From NCBI GenBank assembly GCA_032173965.1, contig JAVUNC010000006.1, forward strand, positions 21,570,370-21,634,369: 64,000 nt of DNA. The letters run 5' to 3'. This document shows, piece after piece, positions 13,310 through 25,378 of this stretch. The notes below the pieces were generated by a model, which searched no databases, had not been told where the DNA came from, and was given only the letters and a program-made list of their open reading frames with translations. How positions within the stretch are numbered: the stretch's first letter is position 1; the number at the start of each line of letters is the position of its first letter. This DNA is from Sitta carolinensis (taxonomy: Eukaryota > Chordata > Aves > Passeriformes > Sittidae). The position numbers and the translations under genes were made by a program.

Positions 13310-13394
13310 GTTTTTAGGGTTGTCCTGTGCCAGGAGCTAACTTGATGATCCTTGTGGGTCCCTTCCAACTGAGGATATTCTGGGATTCTGTGAT
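13310..13394 (+). mobile_element. CR1 LINE fragment, extreme 3' end, sense
   Basis: The + strand carries GTGCCAGGAGCTAACTTGAT, then GATCCTTGTGGGTCCCTTCC and the terminal TATTCTGGGATTCTGTGAT. This is the last 85 bases or so of a CR1 copy of the 'ccttgtgggtcccttccaac' type. It lies about 220 bases from the antisense copy of another subfamily, so the two are separate insertions. Confidence 0.88.
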
Positions 13395-13907
13395 AAAGAA
13401 TCTCTTCCCCATAACCAGTGTGCCAGAACTGCACTTGGGTCGGTGAATCAGAGATGAGCAATTTATGTCAAGATTTCCCCTCTCTGGCAAATTATAATGT
13501 ACTATATTGTCATTATAGAATTATGATTATGTCTAATAAGCAGGAATTTCGGGTGCTGGCAGCTCTTTAAACTTCACTGCAGCAATTTCTTTGCCTGTCC
13601 CGAGGCGAAGGCAAGCGGCAAAGTCACGCGGTCGGAGAGGGCTCTGTGGCGGCCCAAAATGAGGTGGGGTGTGGAGGTCAGGATGAAAGGGACCATTGAG
13701 GGGCTTGTCTGCTGCCCAGCACGTGAAGAGCCTGGTGCTCAGCAGGGCTCATCATGTGTCAGCTCTGAGCACAATTGCTGACCTTTGAGTTTGGGGCCAA
13801 GGGGTTGGTTTGGTCCCCGGGGTGATGCTCAGCCCATCAAACAGCCCAGGGATGCTTCAGGCTCTGAAGTCGTGGGGTTTGGCAGAAGTGTGTGATCATT
13901 CAAGGCA

Positions 13908-14162
13908 GCACAAGGCCTGGGGAGGTTTAGGTTGGAAATTAGGAAAGGATTCTTCATCCAGAGCATGGTGGAGAACTGGAATAGGCTCCCCAGGGCAGAG
14001 GTTGGGGCATGAAGCCCGTCAGAGGTGTAGAAGTGCTTGGGCAGTTCTCTCAGACACATGGTGTTACTTTTGGGGTTATCCTGTGCAGGGCCAGGAGTTG
14101 GGCTTGGTGATCCTTGTGGGTCCTTTCCAACTCAGGATATTCCATGAATCTATGATTCTGTA
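13908..14162 (+). mobile_element. CR1 LINE fragment, 3' UTR and ORF2 tail, sense
   Basis: The copy begins with GGAGGTTTAGGTTGGAAATT, which in CR1 encodes the KEGR..LDIRKK region just before the ORF2 end. It continues through the 'gagaactggaataggctccc' motif and ends in the standard CR1 terminus (TCCTTGTGGGTCCTTTCCAA ... TCTATGATTCTGTA). It is truncated at its 5' end and inactive. Confidence 0.93.
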
Positions 14163-14789
14163 TGTTAGAGAAGCCTTTTTTGGGCACCTGGGCTAATTCA
14201 ACTCTTTCACTACCTGCAAAATAGGCCTGCATGGGGTATTTAATTGTGTTATTAATTTCTCATAGGTACTGAGCAGTTTCAAAAGATGAAATCCCAAAAC
14301 ACCAATGTCAAATTCAGAAGAAAAAAAAAAAGGTTAATGCTTTCTGTGTTGTTTTTTTTTTTTTTCTGTGTTTTTTCCTGTGATCTTTCCAGTGTCAGTC
14401 TTAAGATTTTGGGGACCTTGGTGTAGACTTTAATAACTGCAGCTGATAAGACTGGATTTAAAAGGCTATTATTGGTATATCAAATTTCTGGTATTTTGTT
14501 ATGTGTCATTTGTATGAAAATTGAAGCTACCTTCTCCTTCAGATCTCCTGCTAATAGTGTTGTTTTAATTTAGGCTTGTTAATGGGCCGTGTAATTTAAG
14601 GACAAACCCCTGTGTTTGAAGCATTCCCAATCACTTCAAGTCTCTCACCAGCACTCAGGACCTTCCTGCCTTTGCAGAGGGAGGCAGATGGAAAATATAA
14701 GGAAGCTACAGGTGGATATCTCCACCTCCAAGAAAGAGTTGTGTACATGTACATGTGAGTGCCCAGGATATCAGGGATCTGTTCTTGCT

Positions 14790-14932
14790 CCATCCCTGGA
14801 AGTGTCCCAGGCCAGCTTGGACAGGGCTTAGAGCAGCCTGGGATAGTGGAAGCTGTCCCTGCCTATGGCAGGGGTTGAAATGAGATGGGCTTTAAATTCC
14901 CTTCCAATCCAAACCCTCTGTGATTCTGTGAA
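14790..14932 (+). mobile_element. CR1 LINE fragment, 3' end, sense
   Basis: The sense CR1 3' end is clear: CCATCCCTGGAAGTGTCCCA, then TTGGACAGGGCTTAGAGCAG, then the GGCAGGGGTTGAAATGAGAT motif and the terminal CTCTGTGATTCTGTGAAG. It resembles the copies at 6422 and 20683 and probably belongs to the same subfamily. Confidence 0.93.
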
Positions 14933-16663
14933 GACACGGAATGTCTTTGGGAGGGTCTGTCTCCTTGTTGGAGCAGCCCTCAAACCCCACAGTGCTGGGA
15001 TAAATTCTTGGCACAAGGGATCTGGGTAGTCATGCCCAGCTCAAGCAGCTGATGCTCTAGCTAGGAATTCTTCTCCAAGATTTCACCTCCTGGGCTTTTC
15101 CTTCCACTGCCTCCCTGATGGTCTGCTGGGCTCCTTCAGCACCAGGAGGAGATGGAGGAAGGCTGTCACACAGCACTGGCTCTTCTGAGGACCTCACAGC
15201 ACCCATGTCTGCTCCTGAGCTTCTCACCACATCCTTCTCCTCTGCAGAAGGGTCTCATGTTCCATGTGCTGTCTGGTCCCATTTCCCCACCTCACTCTTG
15301 GAGGGGAGGCTCCACATCTCCTGTGGCCTTAATTCATCCCCTCTCACCGTGCGAGACACAAGAGCACCATTAAGCACATGAACATATCTCTGATAATTTA
15401 TGGTCCAGCTTGGGAACTCCATGGCTTCTGGATGCTGCTAAGTGGCTCTGCAAGTGAAATAAATATCATCCCTTCAGGATTTGAGCTGATAGCTTTATTT
15501 TAGGTGTTTTACCCAGGGGGAAAACATAGAATCTACACTTTAATTCTTCGCTGATGCCTGTTCCTCCTGAAAAATGTTGAAGTGAGTCACGAGGAGAAGG
15601 AATAGATCTAGGTGCAGAGTCAGTTGCCACCACCTGGGATTTATGCCATGGAAAACACCATTCCATCAGGACGCAGCTGCTGTGGGCACCTCATCAGCAT
15701 GATGGGAAGCTGCATTTATCCTGTTGTGTGGCTGCAGAATGGGCACCTCCACGATAAATCCAGTGCCAATGCCTCACTGGAGAATTTTGTGCCTGTGGTG
15801 GTAGGAGGAATCTCATTAACACGAACTTCAGAGGGATCCAGCCCTGCCAGCCACAAGACAAATTCAGCAGCGCTATCATCATCTATCAAATGGAGAATGA
15901 CCTTTGCTATCCATTAGGATGAAATGAAAAGCTTTGGGCTTTAACTTGGTTAAAATGCACATGGCTGTCTTTTTAGATCCTGGAGCCGGCACATTGCTGA
16001 GATTAATCAAATTGTGCATTTTGCAAGTGCTTAAGCAGTATTGTTATGTAACACCATCTCTGCGTGGCTTCAAGACAGAAAGCAGAATAATTACACTGAG
16101 CCTGGCTGTGGAATCATCCTGCTGTGGTCAACAGCTGAGGAGGCAGGAGGGGTTTGGAGTCAAGTGCCAACTCCATGTTCTTAAATCTTGTATTCAGCCT
16201 TCTCCTGGTCAGAATTAAATATGTGGATCTCTAAGGCTGTGCGTGTGCCCAGCAGGGCTCAGCTGAAGGACATGGGTGCATCTCACAGTGGTCTGTCCTA
16301 AATGTCCCCACAGAAAGGGGGGGTAGGAGTGGGTTTTCCTGGTATTTCACTTTGGAAAATGCTTATGTGCCAAGGAAGTGTAGCCATGCTGAAAAGAGGG
16401 AGAAGAGAGCATTGCTCTGCTGGCATTTGCCATCAGAGAGGGGGCCCACAGAGGGAAGCAGGGCCTGGTGAGGGTCTGTGCCTCTGGGGTAGCTGGGGAA
16501 TGGGCTGATGCCAGTGAAGAACATGCCTGGAAAATCCTCTTTCCACCAGCTATTTAAGCAAGAGAGCTCTGACCATGGGTGCCTCCTCTTTGATCACACC
16601 TTGTCTCTGAGACAAGCACGAATTCAGCCGTTCCCTAAGAGGAGGAATTACCCAGATCATCAT

Positions 16664-16770
16664 GCCCAAAGTGTTGTACTCAATGCCTCAGTGTCCCAAT
16701 GGAGACCACCCCATGGTGTCCCTCAGGGGATGGCTTGGGACTGGTTGGAGCTTGTCATTGTGGCCAGTAA
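16664..16770 (+). mobile_element. Decayed CR1 reverse-transcriptase fragment
   Basis: The + strand reads GGTGTCCCTCAGGGGATGGC, and its translation around it is SVVLNASVSQWRPPHGVPQG. In CR1 ORF2 the corresponding segment is a 'VLNG..S.WRPVTSGVPQGSVLGP'-like block of the reverse-transcriptase palm, with the diagnostic GVPQG. The match fades after about 16745. This is an internal piece, not the usual 3' end, so the original insertion was much longer or has been broken up. It is inactive. A different LINE clade is possible, but CR1 is by far the likeliest in a bird. Confidence 0.65.
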
Positions 16771-17075
16771 CAAACCACACAAATTCCTCATTTTGACAAC
16801 GAATCTGACTCTGAATTTATTCAAACAATTGACCCCCTTGTATATCTTTTTGAACAGGCCACTCTCATTGGTAGGAAGAGTGCCAGAACTCTTCATGCCA
16901 TTGGCCAAAACCAAAAGACATAGAGAAAGTCTATCCCACAGAAAAGAATCCAAAACATTAAACTTGTGACAAAAACTCTGGCAGTGTTTATGTCAAATCC
17001 TGTGAGAACAAAACCCTCCTAAACCAAAATATCACTCACTTAGAAGCAACAGGCCCAGGAAAACCAGACTACAGG

Positions 17076-17122
17076 AGCTGGCTGATCTTTAAAGGTCCCT
17101 CCCAGCCAGGCCACTCCCTGTT
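17076..17122 (+). mobile_element. Possible CR1 3' terminal scrap, sense
   Basis: The stretch GGCTGATCTTTAAAGGTCCC followed by TCCCAGCCAGGCCACTCCCTG resembles the CR1 terminus 'atctttaaaggtcccttccaacccaggccattctgtg'. It lies 300 bases downstream of the decayed reverse-transcriptase piece on the same strand and could be the tail of the same insertion. Confidence 0.5.
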
Positions 17123-17204
17123 TGAAAATCCTCACAAACCCTCCTGAGCTCCTTGGTCTCCATTGTGCACATCCTGCATCCAATGGCTCCTTGTGTGTTT
17201 GTCT

Positions 17205-17232
17205 TCCCCTCCCTCCCTCCCTCTCTCCCCTC
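17205..17232. repeat. (CCCT)n-rich simple repeat
   Basis: Pyrimidine-rich tetranucleotide stretch, CCCTCCCTCCCTCCCTCTCT, with slight degeneration at the right end. It has no associated gene. Confidence 0.85.
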
Positions 17233-18393
17233 TAGCTCTTTCCTGCTTTTCTCCTGGTCACAATGAAGCCCACCTCCATCCTGGTGCTGTGTAGGCTGAT
17301 AATTTGGGATCATCTGTGGCATGGGCAACTCTTGGTGCTTCCACACCAAAGATGAATCTATTTTTCTGCATAACCTCTCCAGTATTTCTATTTTTCTTGG
17401 CAATTCTTGGCATAAGGTGCAGACAATTCTGCCAAGCCATGCAGGCAAGGTAGTCAGATGGTGACTGATACCTTCTTGTGTTCACCTGAGAGCTGCACCC
17501 AACTCTGCATCCCTGGATTTTCAACCATTGGTGCTCCATGGGAAGTGGGATCCTGCTGTACAGCCAAGTCCCATTCCCAGTTGACCTGTGCAAAAGCAGG
17601 AAACACTTGGAGCAAACAGAACAAACCCCAAAAGTCTGTGCAGCTGTGTGAATTAGGTTGCATGGAATCAGTCTGAGGTGTCACCTTACAGTCCCTGGTC
17701 AGAAAAACTGCTATGTTTATAGGTTGTAACCCCACCTGTATTTATTTCAGTGTCAGTCTAAGCAGATGCTTTACTTAAGCCTATAAATATCTTTTTTTTC
17801 TTTTTATTTTTTTTTTCCTGCTTAAAGTGTCTGCTTATTTACAAACAGAAATTAAATCCAGTTTAGAGGATATGATGTAACAGGGTCTTATACTGAAATA
17901 ACGACAAGCTTTGGCTTCCAGCTGGTGTAGCTCAGCTGGCAGATAAGACCATAATACTACTGAATATAAACAAGCCTAGAAACAAACTTATATTCTTGTA
18001 GCTTCAGTGCAAGAGGCAAGAAAAGTGATGAGGAGAGCTGGAGCCTTGTAAATCAACAGAGCACTGTTGGCTGATCTGACAGGAGCTGAACAAAGAGGAG
18101 CTGATACCTCAGTGGAAATCAATCCCTTAATGGACAGTTTCCCTTCTCTGTTTCTGGAGCTGGTGCAAGCCTCTGGGAGGATCTAAAATGATTAGCTGGA
18201 AATACTTCCTTGTTTGAGCAGGGTCTTTGGGAAGTGTCTCTCTAACTGAAGTTGTGGGAACTTTCAGTCTGATGGTGGCATCAGATAAATCACCTCTAAA
18301 GTGGGCTTGATCCTGGATTTCTCTTATAGCAAATCTGGAGGAATTTCCTCATGGGAAGGATTGTTAAGCATAGGAGTGGAGTGTCTGGGTGGG

Positions 18394-18546
18394 GTGGTGG
18401 AGTCCCCATCCCTGGAGATGTCCAGGGGACTACAGGACGTGGCATTCAGTGCTCTGGTCTGGGTGACAAGGTGGTGACAGTCACAGGTTGGACTCGATGA
18501 CTTCAGAGGTGTTTTCCATCCTAAATGACTCTGTGATTCTGTGATA
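18394..18546 (+). mobile_element. CR1 LINE fragment, 3' end, sense
   Basis: The + strand has GGTGGTGGAGTCCCCATCCC, then TGGAGATGTCCAGGGGACTA, then GGTTGGACTCGATGACTTCA and the terminal TGACTCTGTGATTCTGTGAT. This is the standard CR1 3' UTR with the 'ggttggactcgatga' motif. The copy is 5'-truncated. Confidence 0.93.
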
Positions 18547-18995
18547 TAGGATGTGCTATTTATGTCTGTGTGCTGGTAATAGACAAGTTTGCATCACTCA
18601 GTTACAAATCCATATGTAAAAGCCATTTCCAGTGTGGTCTGTGAATACCTGGAGGAGCTGTGTGGCACCGGATCCACGTCCTGCCCGGACCCTGCTCTCC
18701 CCTGAGAATGCCTCTGCTCTGAGAAACTGAGCTAGGAGCCTTGAATAAGAACCAGTGACTAAATATTAACTCAGAAAAAACAAAGACCCCATTTAGATGT
18801 AAATGGGGTTGGAGGGGGGAGAGGGGGAAGCCGGGGGAGAAGAAGGAAGGAAACAGAAATACATAAAACAGGAGTCTACGAGCAGAATTATTTCTTTGCA
18901 GATTCCGTTTTCCAGACTTCCCTCGGCGAGTTATCAGCAACACTCCACATATTTGTGCAGCCCAAGAGCTGCGAGGCACCAGTGCATTCTCCAGG

Positions 18996-19067
18996 AATGG
19001 GGCGGGGTGGAACTGGATCATCTTTAAGGTCTCTTCCAACCCAAATCGTTCCATAATTCCGTGATTA
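18996..19067 (+). mobile_element. CR1 LINE fragment, extreme 3' end, sense
   Basis: Only the last 70 bases or so are seen: GGTGGAACTGGATCATCTTT, then AAGGTCTCTTCCAACCCAAA and the terminal TTCCATAATTCCGTGATTAC. The order and spacing match a CR1 terminus. Confidence 0.87.
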
Positions 19068-20682
19068 CAGATCGGAGCATGGACATCAGCACTGGGCTGC
19101 TCCTGAGTGAGAGCAAGGGGAAGATGCAGCAGGAAAACCCTGCAAATCCAACAGAGCAGTTTCCTCTTTGCCAGAAACATAAGATACACCTTGCTGGGAA
19201 GTGTCAACACTTCAGCATTTGCAAAACAGGGTCTGTCAGCCCTCTGTGCACAGATGCTAATTGCTCTTAGTGGTGAGGCTGCTCAACTCAGCACACAGAC
19301 CCAGGTGCCTCTGGCCCTGTCTCAGCTCCTCTGTGATCAGCCTGTCCTTGAAAAGCAGGTTGTCCATTGGTACCTGCCTCCCTTTGGGTGGGGAGCTGGC
19401 TGTCACCCCTGGGTCTGAGAGTTTGCAGCTCCAGGAAAGGCTGCAGCAAGCTGGAGATCAGATCTGAAGAGGCAGAGCTCATTTGTCTCCCTGACCAGCA
19501 GAATGAGTGCTCAGGATGTGCAAAATGAAGTTAAAACAATGTAATATATATTGTTCCAGCTTTTTTTTTCCCTCTTCTGTTGGTGTCACTGTTGGTAACT
19601 GACCAAGATAGAGAGGAGATCTGGGAGAGAAGGGAAACTGCATGCTCAAGGTCAATTTTCTTTCTGGGCTCCAGTGGGAAAATAAGAGCAACAAGTCAAA
19701 CATCTGCCACAAAACCCCAAGCCCATGTGGCAAATTTACACCTCTAAAAGGAGTTTCTCCGCTGCTGTTCACATCAGTCCAAGTGTTGGCATCACACCTG
19801 TGCTTTTCCAGCTGGCTTGGTTGCAGGTGTGAGGAGTTACCTGTGTCCTACTCTTGACAAGCAGAAACACCCTCTTTTGCTCTCTTTGTTTTTTCCACTT
19901 GCTGGGAAAATGGGGGCAAATCCAAGAGTCTGCCATCCAGGTATGTGGGATTCAGCAGCTGCTCCACACTGGAGGCACCAGCACAAGAAGAACGTGTTCA
20001 AGAGCTCTGCCAAGGGACCCTGCTCTGTCAGGGCTCCCAGAAACTCTTGTTTATTCCCGCCTTGAATTTTTCCTGTGGATGAAGAGCACGTTATCCTTGG
20101 AGACACAAGCCAGAGCTGTGCTTGCAAATTGAAATCCTGGGCCCTGCACTCTTCCTGGGAAGCATCAGATCAGTGGTGAACACTCACAGCACGCTGCCTT
20201 CACAGGGGCACATCTGCAGGGGCTTTGCTGCTTGCAAGGGTCTCCTGCTCCACACTGGGGGAAAGCGTGGTTTTCCTCTGTTGGTTTGTTGTTTATTTAT
20301 TCTTTTTTTTTTTGTGAAAGGCTTTACAGGCTGGGATTTGGAATCATTCCCAGTTTTTGCAAATAAAACTGCGAGTCTGTCTGAGAGCGTTGGAAGAGGA
20401 ATCTCAGGAACGTGGGAGCGTTCTCCCTGGAGCCACTCTGGAGTTTCTCCTCTTGCTGCTTCAAAATATTCCTAAGGCTGTGGTTGCTCTGCACATCTCC
20501 AGGTGCTGGAAACAAAGGAGAAGTGAGGCCTTACAGCAAGTTTGTTTGGCAAAAATACAGGCCAAAATTAAAAGCAGGATTTGCCCCTGCAGTTACAGAA
20601 GCAAAAGAAGGAAATATCAAGCTCTGATTCTGCACAACGAGTGAGGACAATGATGGAAGAAGTTCCCTGGAGAAACTGTGAA

Positions 20683-20829
20683 TGCTCCAACCCTGGAAGT
20701 GTTCCAGGCCAGATTGGACAGGGCTTGGAGCAACCTGGGATAGTGGAAGGTGTCTCTGCCATGGCAGGGGGTGGAATGAGTTGATCTTTGATGTCCTTTC
20801 CAGCCCAAACCATTCTGTGACTCTGTGAC
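20683..20829 (+). mobile_element. CR1 LINE fragment, 3' end, sense
   Basis: The CR1 3' end runs from CTCCAACCCTGGAAGTGTTC through CAGATTGGACAGGGCTTGGA, CCATGGCAGGGGGTGGAATG and CCAAACCATTCTGTGACTCT. It is noncoding and very similar to the copies at 6422 and 14790. Confidence 0.94.
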
Positions 20830-22192
20830 AAAATATCAGCAGTGGTCCCTTCGTCAGGGACTGCAGTTTGTGAAAGACCCTCATCACATCATTGTTCCCC
20901 TCTTTTCATGTCCTCACACAATGTCAGGACAGCTAAACAGCTTCCAGAATCAGATGGGACTTGAGGAAGCCAAGAGACATCCAAGGAGCTGAGATTAAAA
21001 GCTTTTTAAAGCAGTTCTCTCCCAGGCTGTCTGTATTAAAACAAGAGGTGTTCCTTGCTTGTTGTTCCCCATCCACATGAAGGATATGATGACTAATCAT
21101 AAAACTTCATGGAACAAAAGCCCATGGGCATTTTATTTGCTTTTTTGTGACTTAGAAGTCATGGGCAGTTCAGGAATGTGATGGACTCTGAGAAGAAGTT
21201 TTATCTTCTTAACCAAGGACTGGAGCCGTTCAGTACCACCAGCAGGATAATCTATTTCCTCCAGGCTGCTGCCTTAAAAATGTCAAAAACTTAAAGGGCT
21301 TTGAGTAAAAATAGAAAACTACATCCTGGATGATGGGGGAAGGCTTTGTGTCCGATGGGAAGCCAAGGAAGGCAGGAAGTCACCAGGCAAAGCCCAGCAC
21401 TGTCAGGGAGCCCTGGGATGGGAGGAGGGAAGAACAAACCTTGTGGAAAGTCAAAAATCCAACCTGGCCATTTTTTGGGGGGGTAAATGGGGTAGTTTCT
21501 GCTTGTTCTTGCTACTCTGCCATGTGCATGGGGCCAAAATGAGATGGGTGCCAGGGCTGGGTTGGCTCCTGGGGGACAAAACACCTTCTGCTTCCCACAG
21601 CAAGATCGGCATGAACAGAAACCCCTGGGATTTATTGCTCAAAGGCCATGCCAGCAGACAGGAGCTCTTGGAATTTCCATTAGAGCAGCAACGGCTGGGC
21701 AATGCCAGTGGTGCTGGGATGGAGATGTGGAGTCATGGAGAGCTGAGGGGTGGCCTGTTTCCAGGGCTCAGTGCTGAAATGTTGTCTTGGTATAATTGAG
21801 TGAAGAAGACTCAGCCTGTCCTCTAACAGCAAATTAAACACAACTTTGTGGGTTTGGTGGTTTGCTGCCAAGTGCCAATACAGCTCCATATTAATGGCTT
21901 ATGACAGGATTACTCTCCCTGTTTTTGGCAGGAAGCAGCTCTTTGGCCTTAATCCTGCTTGTGGCTGAGGGAAGAAACCCAGGGTATCCCACGTATTTAC
22001 CAATGGTGTCACTCCCAAATGCTGCTTAAATCCCAAATTTTCAGAGAGGAGCAGAGTAGAATGACCCTGCATCAATCCAAAAATGCTGCCAGGAGGCAGG
22101 CAGAGGTGAGGACCCTTTGTGCACATCCCAGGGTGAAGCTCAGTCTACCCCACACAAGAATTCCCCTGTGTAACTGTGGGCATCCATCCTCT

Positions 22193-22315
22193 TAATTTAA
22201 ATATAATGTATAAACATCACAATAAATATAAAAACATATCACTTATATATACCTATCTATATTTTATATAGATCTAAAAGTATGTTATATAAAAATATAT
22301 GAGTGAGGTTGTGAA
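22193..22315. repeat. AT-rich low-complexity tract
   Basis: About 120 bases made almost entirely of A and T with scattered TATATA and ATATAA runs. It is unlike its surroundings and no retroposon is recognisable. Confidence 0.8.
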
Positions 22316-23938
22316 ATCAACAACTTCTAAAAAATTTTTAATACCAGTAGTGAGCTCAATATTTAAATGCTTGGAAGGAGGTAAAACCCCCAAACAATAG
22401 GGTTGGAAATGGGAAGCAAAAGGGATTTGAAGTGGTAGGTTTAGGAGGGCAAAGTACTCAGCACACAACCAGGTCAAAACCTCTTTGGGGGGCATCTGGA
22501 TGAAGGCTCTCACAGCATTAATCCTTTTTAAAATTCACAGACTCCAGCCAGGGACTTCAGCAGTCACAGAGAATCTATTTAAGTGAAACTCTCCATATTA
22601 CACACCCAGCATCCCACCCTTCCCTGTGCTTGCAGGGATGACAGTCCAGCCAGAGAGGCTTCAAGGGCTGGATTTTGGGAAAAGCTGAGTTGTCAGCACT
22701 GGCAGCTGAGCTTCACTGAACTGAACTGGCAGCATCACTGGAAATAAAAGCAAGGTTTTTGTTTTGTTTTTTTTTCTCCAAGAGAGAATTTTCAGAATTT
22801 GTCCCTGATTGTTGAAGTTTTGGCTGGGCCTGTGAGGATTTGCTAGTGTGGGCAGCAGGGCTGGGCTGCACGGGAGGCTGTTGGACCGGTCAGTGCTGGG
22901 GCGGGGGCAGGACAAAGATACGTGTGTGCAAACCACCAAAACCTCCGTGAAAAATGAGGACGGGCTTGAATTTTTATAAGGAGGTCAGCACAGCCATGGC
23001 TTTGTGCTTCCCACGGACCTGCGGACAATGTCCCTTCTCACTGTTACACATTCGCAAAGAGGAGGAGGGGAAAGAATAAAAGTCAAACTTTGTCTCCTTC
23101 GCCTTGCCCGTGCCAGCCATGCCCGGTGGGCATAGGGGAGGTGACAGGGGGCTGGGGAGGGGGTGACAGGGTGGCTGGGGTGGAGGTGACACCCCTCAGC
23201 ATCAAGCTGCCATCGCAGAGATGATGCAAATTTTGGGAGTTAGCAATGTTTTTCTTGACTTACTTCACGCTGGAAACTGTGTGGAGTAAGCAGGAGTTAA
23301 AGCATGAATAGCTAACTACAGGGAGAAATAAAAAAAAAAGAACCCCAAAGCCCTCAGGACGCTTCAGTCTGCTTTAAAGTTCTCATGTGGCATGAAACAG
23401 AGACATCTGCACTTTTTCTGTGTTTCCTTATCTTCCCCAAAACAGAGGAGCGTTTACCCACATGAACACAACATTTGTGAGAGGATCCAGGCACAGACAC
23501 GCTGAAATATTTAAATGTAGCACCATGCTCAGTCAATGACCTTTGCATAATTAGCAGCTCTTTCTCTTTCTGATCATGGAAATGGCCTGTGGCTTCTGCC
23601 TTTGTGCTGTCTGCTATAGTCTCCATATGCTCCATTTGCATCCTGGAATTATCGATCGCCCTGAGTCTCAAATGTAAAGATTTATAAGCAGCCGTGGCAG
23701 GGTTGGGGGGTCCCAGGTGGGGGGGTCGAGGTCACCGAGGCTTTGGCTGCTGCAGATGGGACGAGCAGAGGGTTTGGCTGTGTAGGGCCTGGCTAATGAG
23801 TTGCAGGTTGGGTCAGTTCTTGGATGAGGAGGCTTCCTATGGCTCTATTCCAATCTCTTCCCCAAAATCAGGCGAACAAAATACAGAATAATTAAAATAA
23901 TACATAAAATTAATCTTGTGAAATGAAAACTGTTGGGG

Positions 23939-24057
23939 CAAGGCCAGTTTGAATGGGGCTTGGAGTAACCTGGTGTAGTGGAAGGTGTCCCTGCTCATGG
24001 CAGAGGGCTGGAACGAGATGGGCTTTAAGGTCCCTTCCAACTCAAGCTATTCCACAA
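23939..24057 (+). mobile_element. CR1 LINE fragment, 3' end, sense
   Basis: The stretch has AGGCCAGTTTGAATGGGGCT, then TTGGAGTAACCTGGTGTAGT, then GAGATGGGCTTTAAGGTCCC and TTCCAACTCAAGCTATTCCA. It is a standard CR1 3' end that has lost its final 'ttctatgatt' repeats or has decayed there. Confidence 0.92.
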
Positions 24058-24973
24058 CCCAGTGGTCTCGCCAGCATCAGATTTGGATTTATAAGGTTGC
24101 TTTTGCTTGGATTTGACTAAAACATCTGACCTGAGGACTCCTTCACTCCAGAAGGCAGATGGCGATTTTTATTAGCAAGTGGTTTCCTGTTCCTTTGATT
24201 CCTTCAATAATGTATTTTCTGTTGCTGGGGTTGGATGTACTCTCTGTATATGATTGCTAACCCTTAGCAATGAATTCATGTTGATTTTCTTTCAGCTCAA
24301 AGGCTTTCCTCATTCATCTTCTGTCTCTTAATGGCAACAGCAGGTATGTGTGCACTCTTTTTGTACCAAAAAAATGTATCACGTGCTTTTCACAGATTCT
24401 TCTGGTGTTTCCATACAAAATCTTCCTCTCTTTAACAGAGCTGATAAATCTCAGCCAGCCAGCGCCTTTTCCCTGCCCAAAAGGCGAGGAGCTCTCAGCC
24501 TCTTCCATGATAACTCGGCTCCTTTGTTAAGGAGAGACATTATCTGATGAGGTACAAGGCATCTCCATCTCCTAACGATTCCAGCAGCAATCAGGGGCCC
24601 ACCAGGATTGTGTTTCTCAGCCATTACCCGATTGCTGTGGAGCACCGTTCCAGCCGTCCATCTCCTAAAGAGCCTATCATAAAGACAACTCGACCGGAAT
24701 CCCGGCCGCTCCCGACAATAGCGAGCCTTTCAGCTTGTAAAGATAATGACTTACTAATTACCCAGACGGAGAAGTGACCATCTATAACCACCTCTGCAAG
24801 CTCCCACAGGCGGCAGGAAGGCAGCGCTCCGGATTTGGGGAGCTGCCGCCGCACGTTGATTTTACAGGATGCTGCAGGATGTCGCTCCTCCTGCCGCATC
24901 CTCCTGACATCTGCGCGCCCATGGTGGTCGCTGCTTTTTGGTGGTGCGTTTGTTGTGGATTTTTCTTTCCTTT

Positions 24974-25090
24974 CCCCCCCCCCCCCCCGTCTTGCTCAGA
25001 TTTCAAGGATTTTGGGGGCTGCAGCAGCCTTTTTTTTCTCTTCTTGTTTTTTTTTTGTTTTTTTTTTTTTTTTCTTTTTTTTTTTTTTTT
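24974..25090. repeat. Poly(C) run and long T-rich tract
   Basis: A run of fifteen C (24974-24988) is followed, 40 bases later, by about 60 bases that are nearly all T (25030-25090) with a few interrupting C and G. Such paired homopolymers are prone to length error in sequencing and assembly. Confidence 0.92.
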
Positions 25091-25378
25091 CTTCCCTGAG
25101 TTTATGCACTGGCTGGCTGAAGGCAGCTGGAAGCCAGCCAGGGGCACCTGGCAATGCACTCAGTAAATTATAGCAGTGAAAAGAATGTCAGATGCTGGGA
25201 GGGAGTTATAAGGCTTTACTGGTGTATACACTTTGGAGGCCAAATGCTGCTTTTATAACATATTCAGGTTTGACCTGGCATCTCTTTACCCTAACAAGAT
25301 GTAGAGGAGGAAATGATGAATTGCTAGGTCTTGCTTCCCACGAAGAACTCCCAGGTTGTTGTTAAGCACAGAATGGAC

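Noticed and set aside
17920..17990. tRNA-like A box (TAGCTCAGCTGG)
   Set aside because: The sequence matches a tRNA A-box consensus, but no B box (GGTTCGANNCC) or cloverleaf follows, so it is neither a tRNA gene nor a recognisable SINE head.
18602..19210. 202-codon open frame on the - strand
   Set aside because: It partly overlaps a CR1 3' end (18996-19067), which explains its NDPVP-like stretch, and the rest shows no protein features. It is probably a chance frame.
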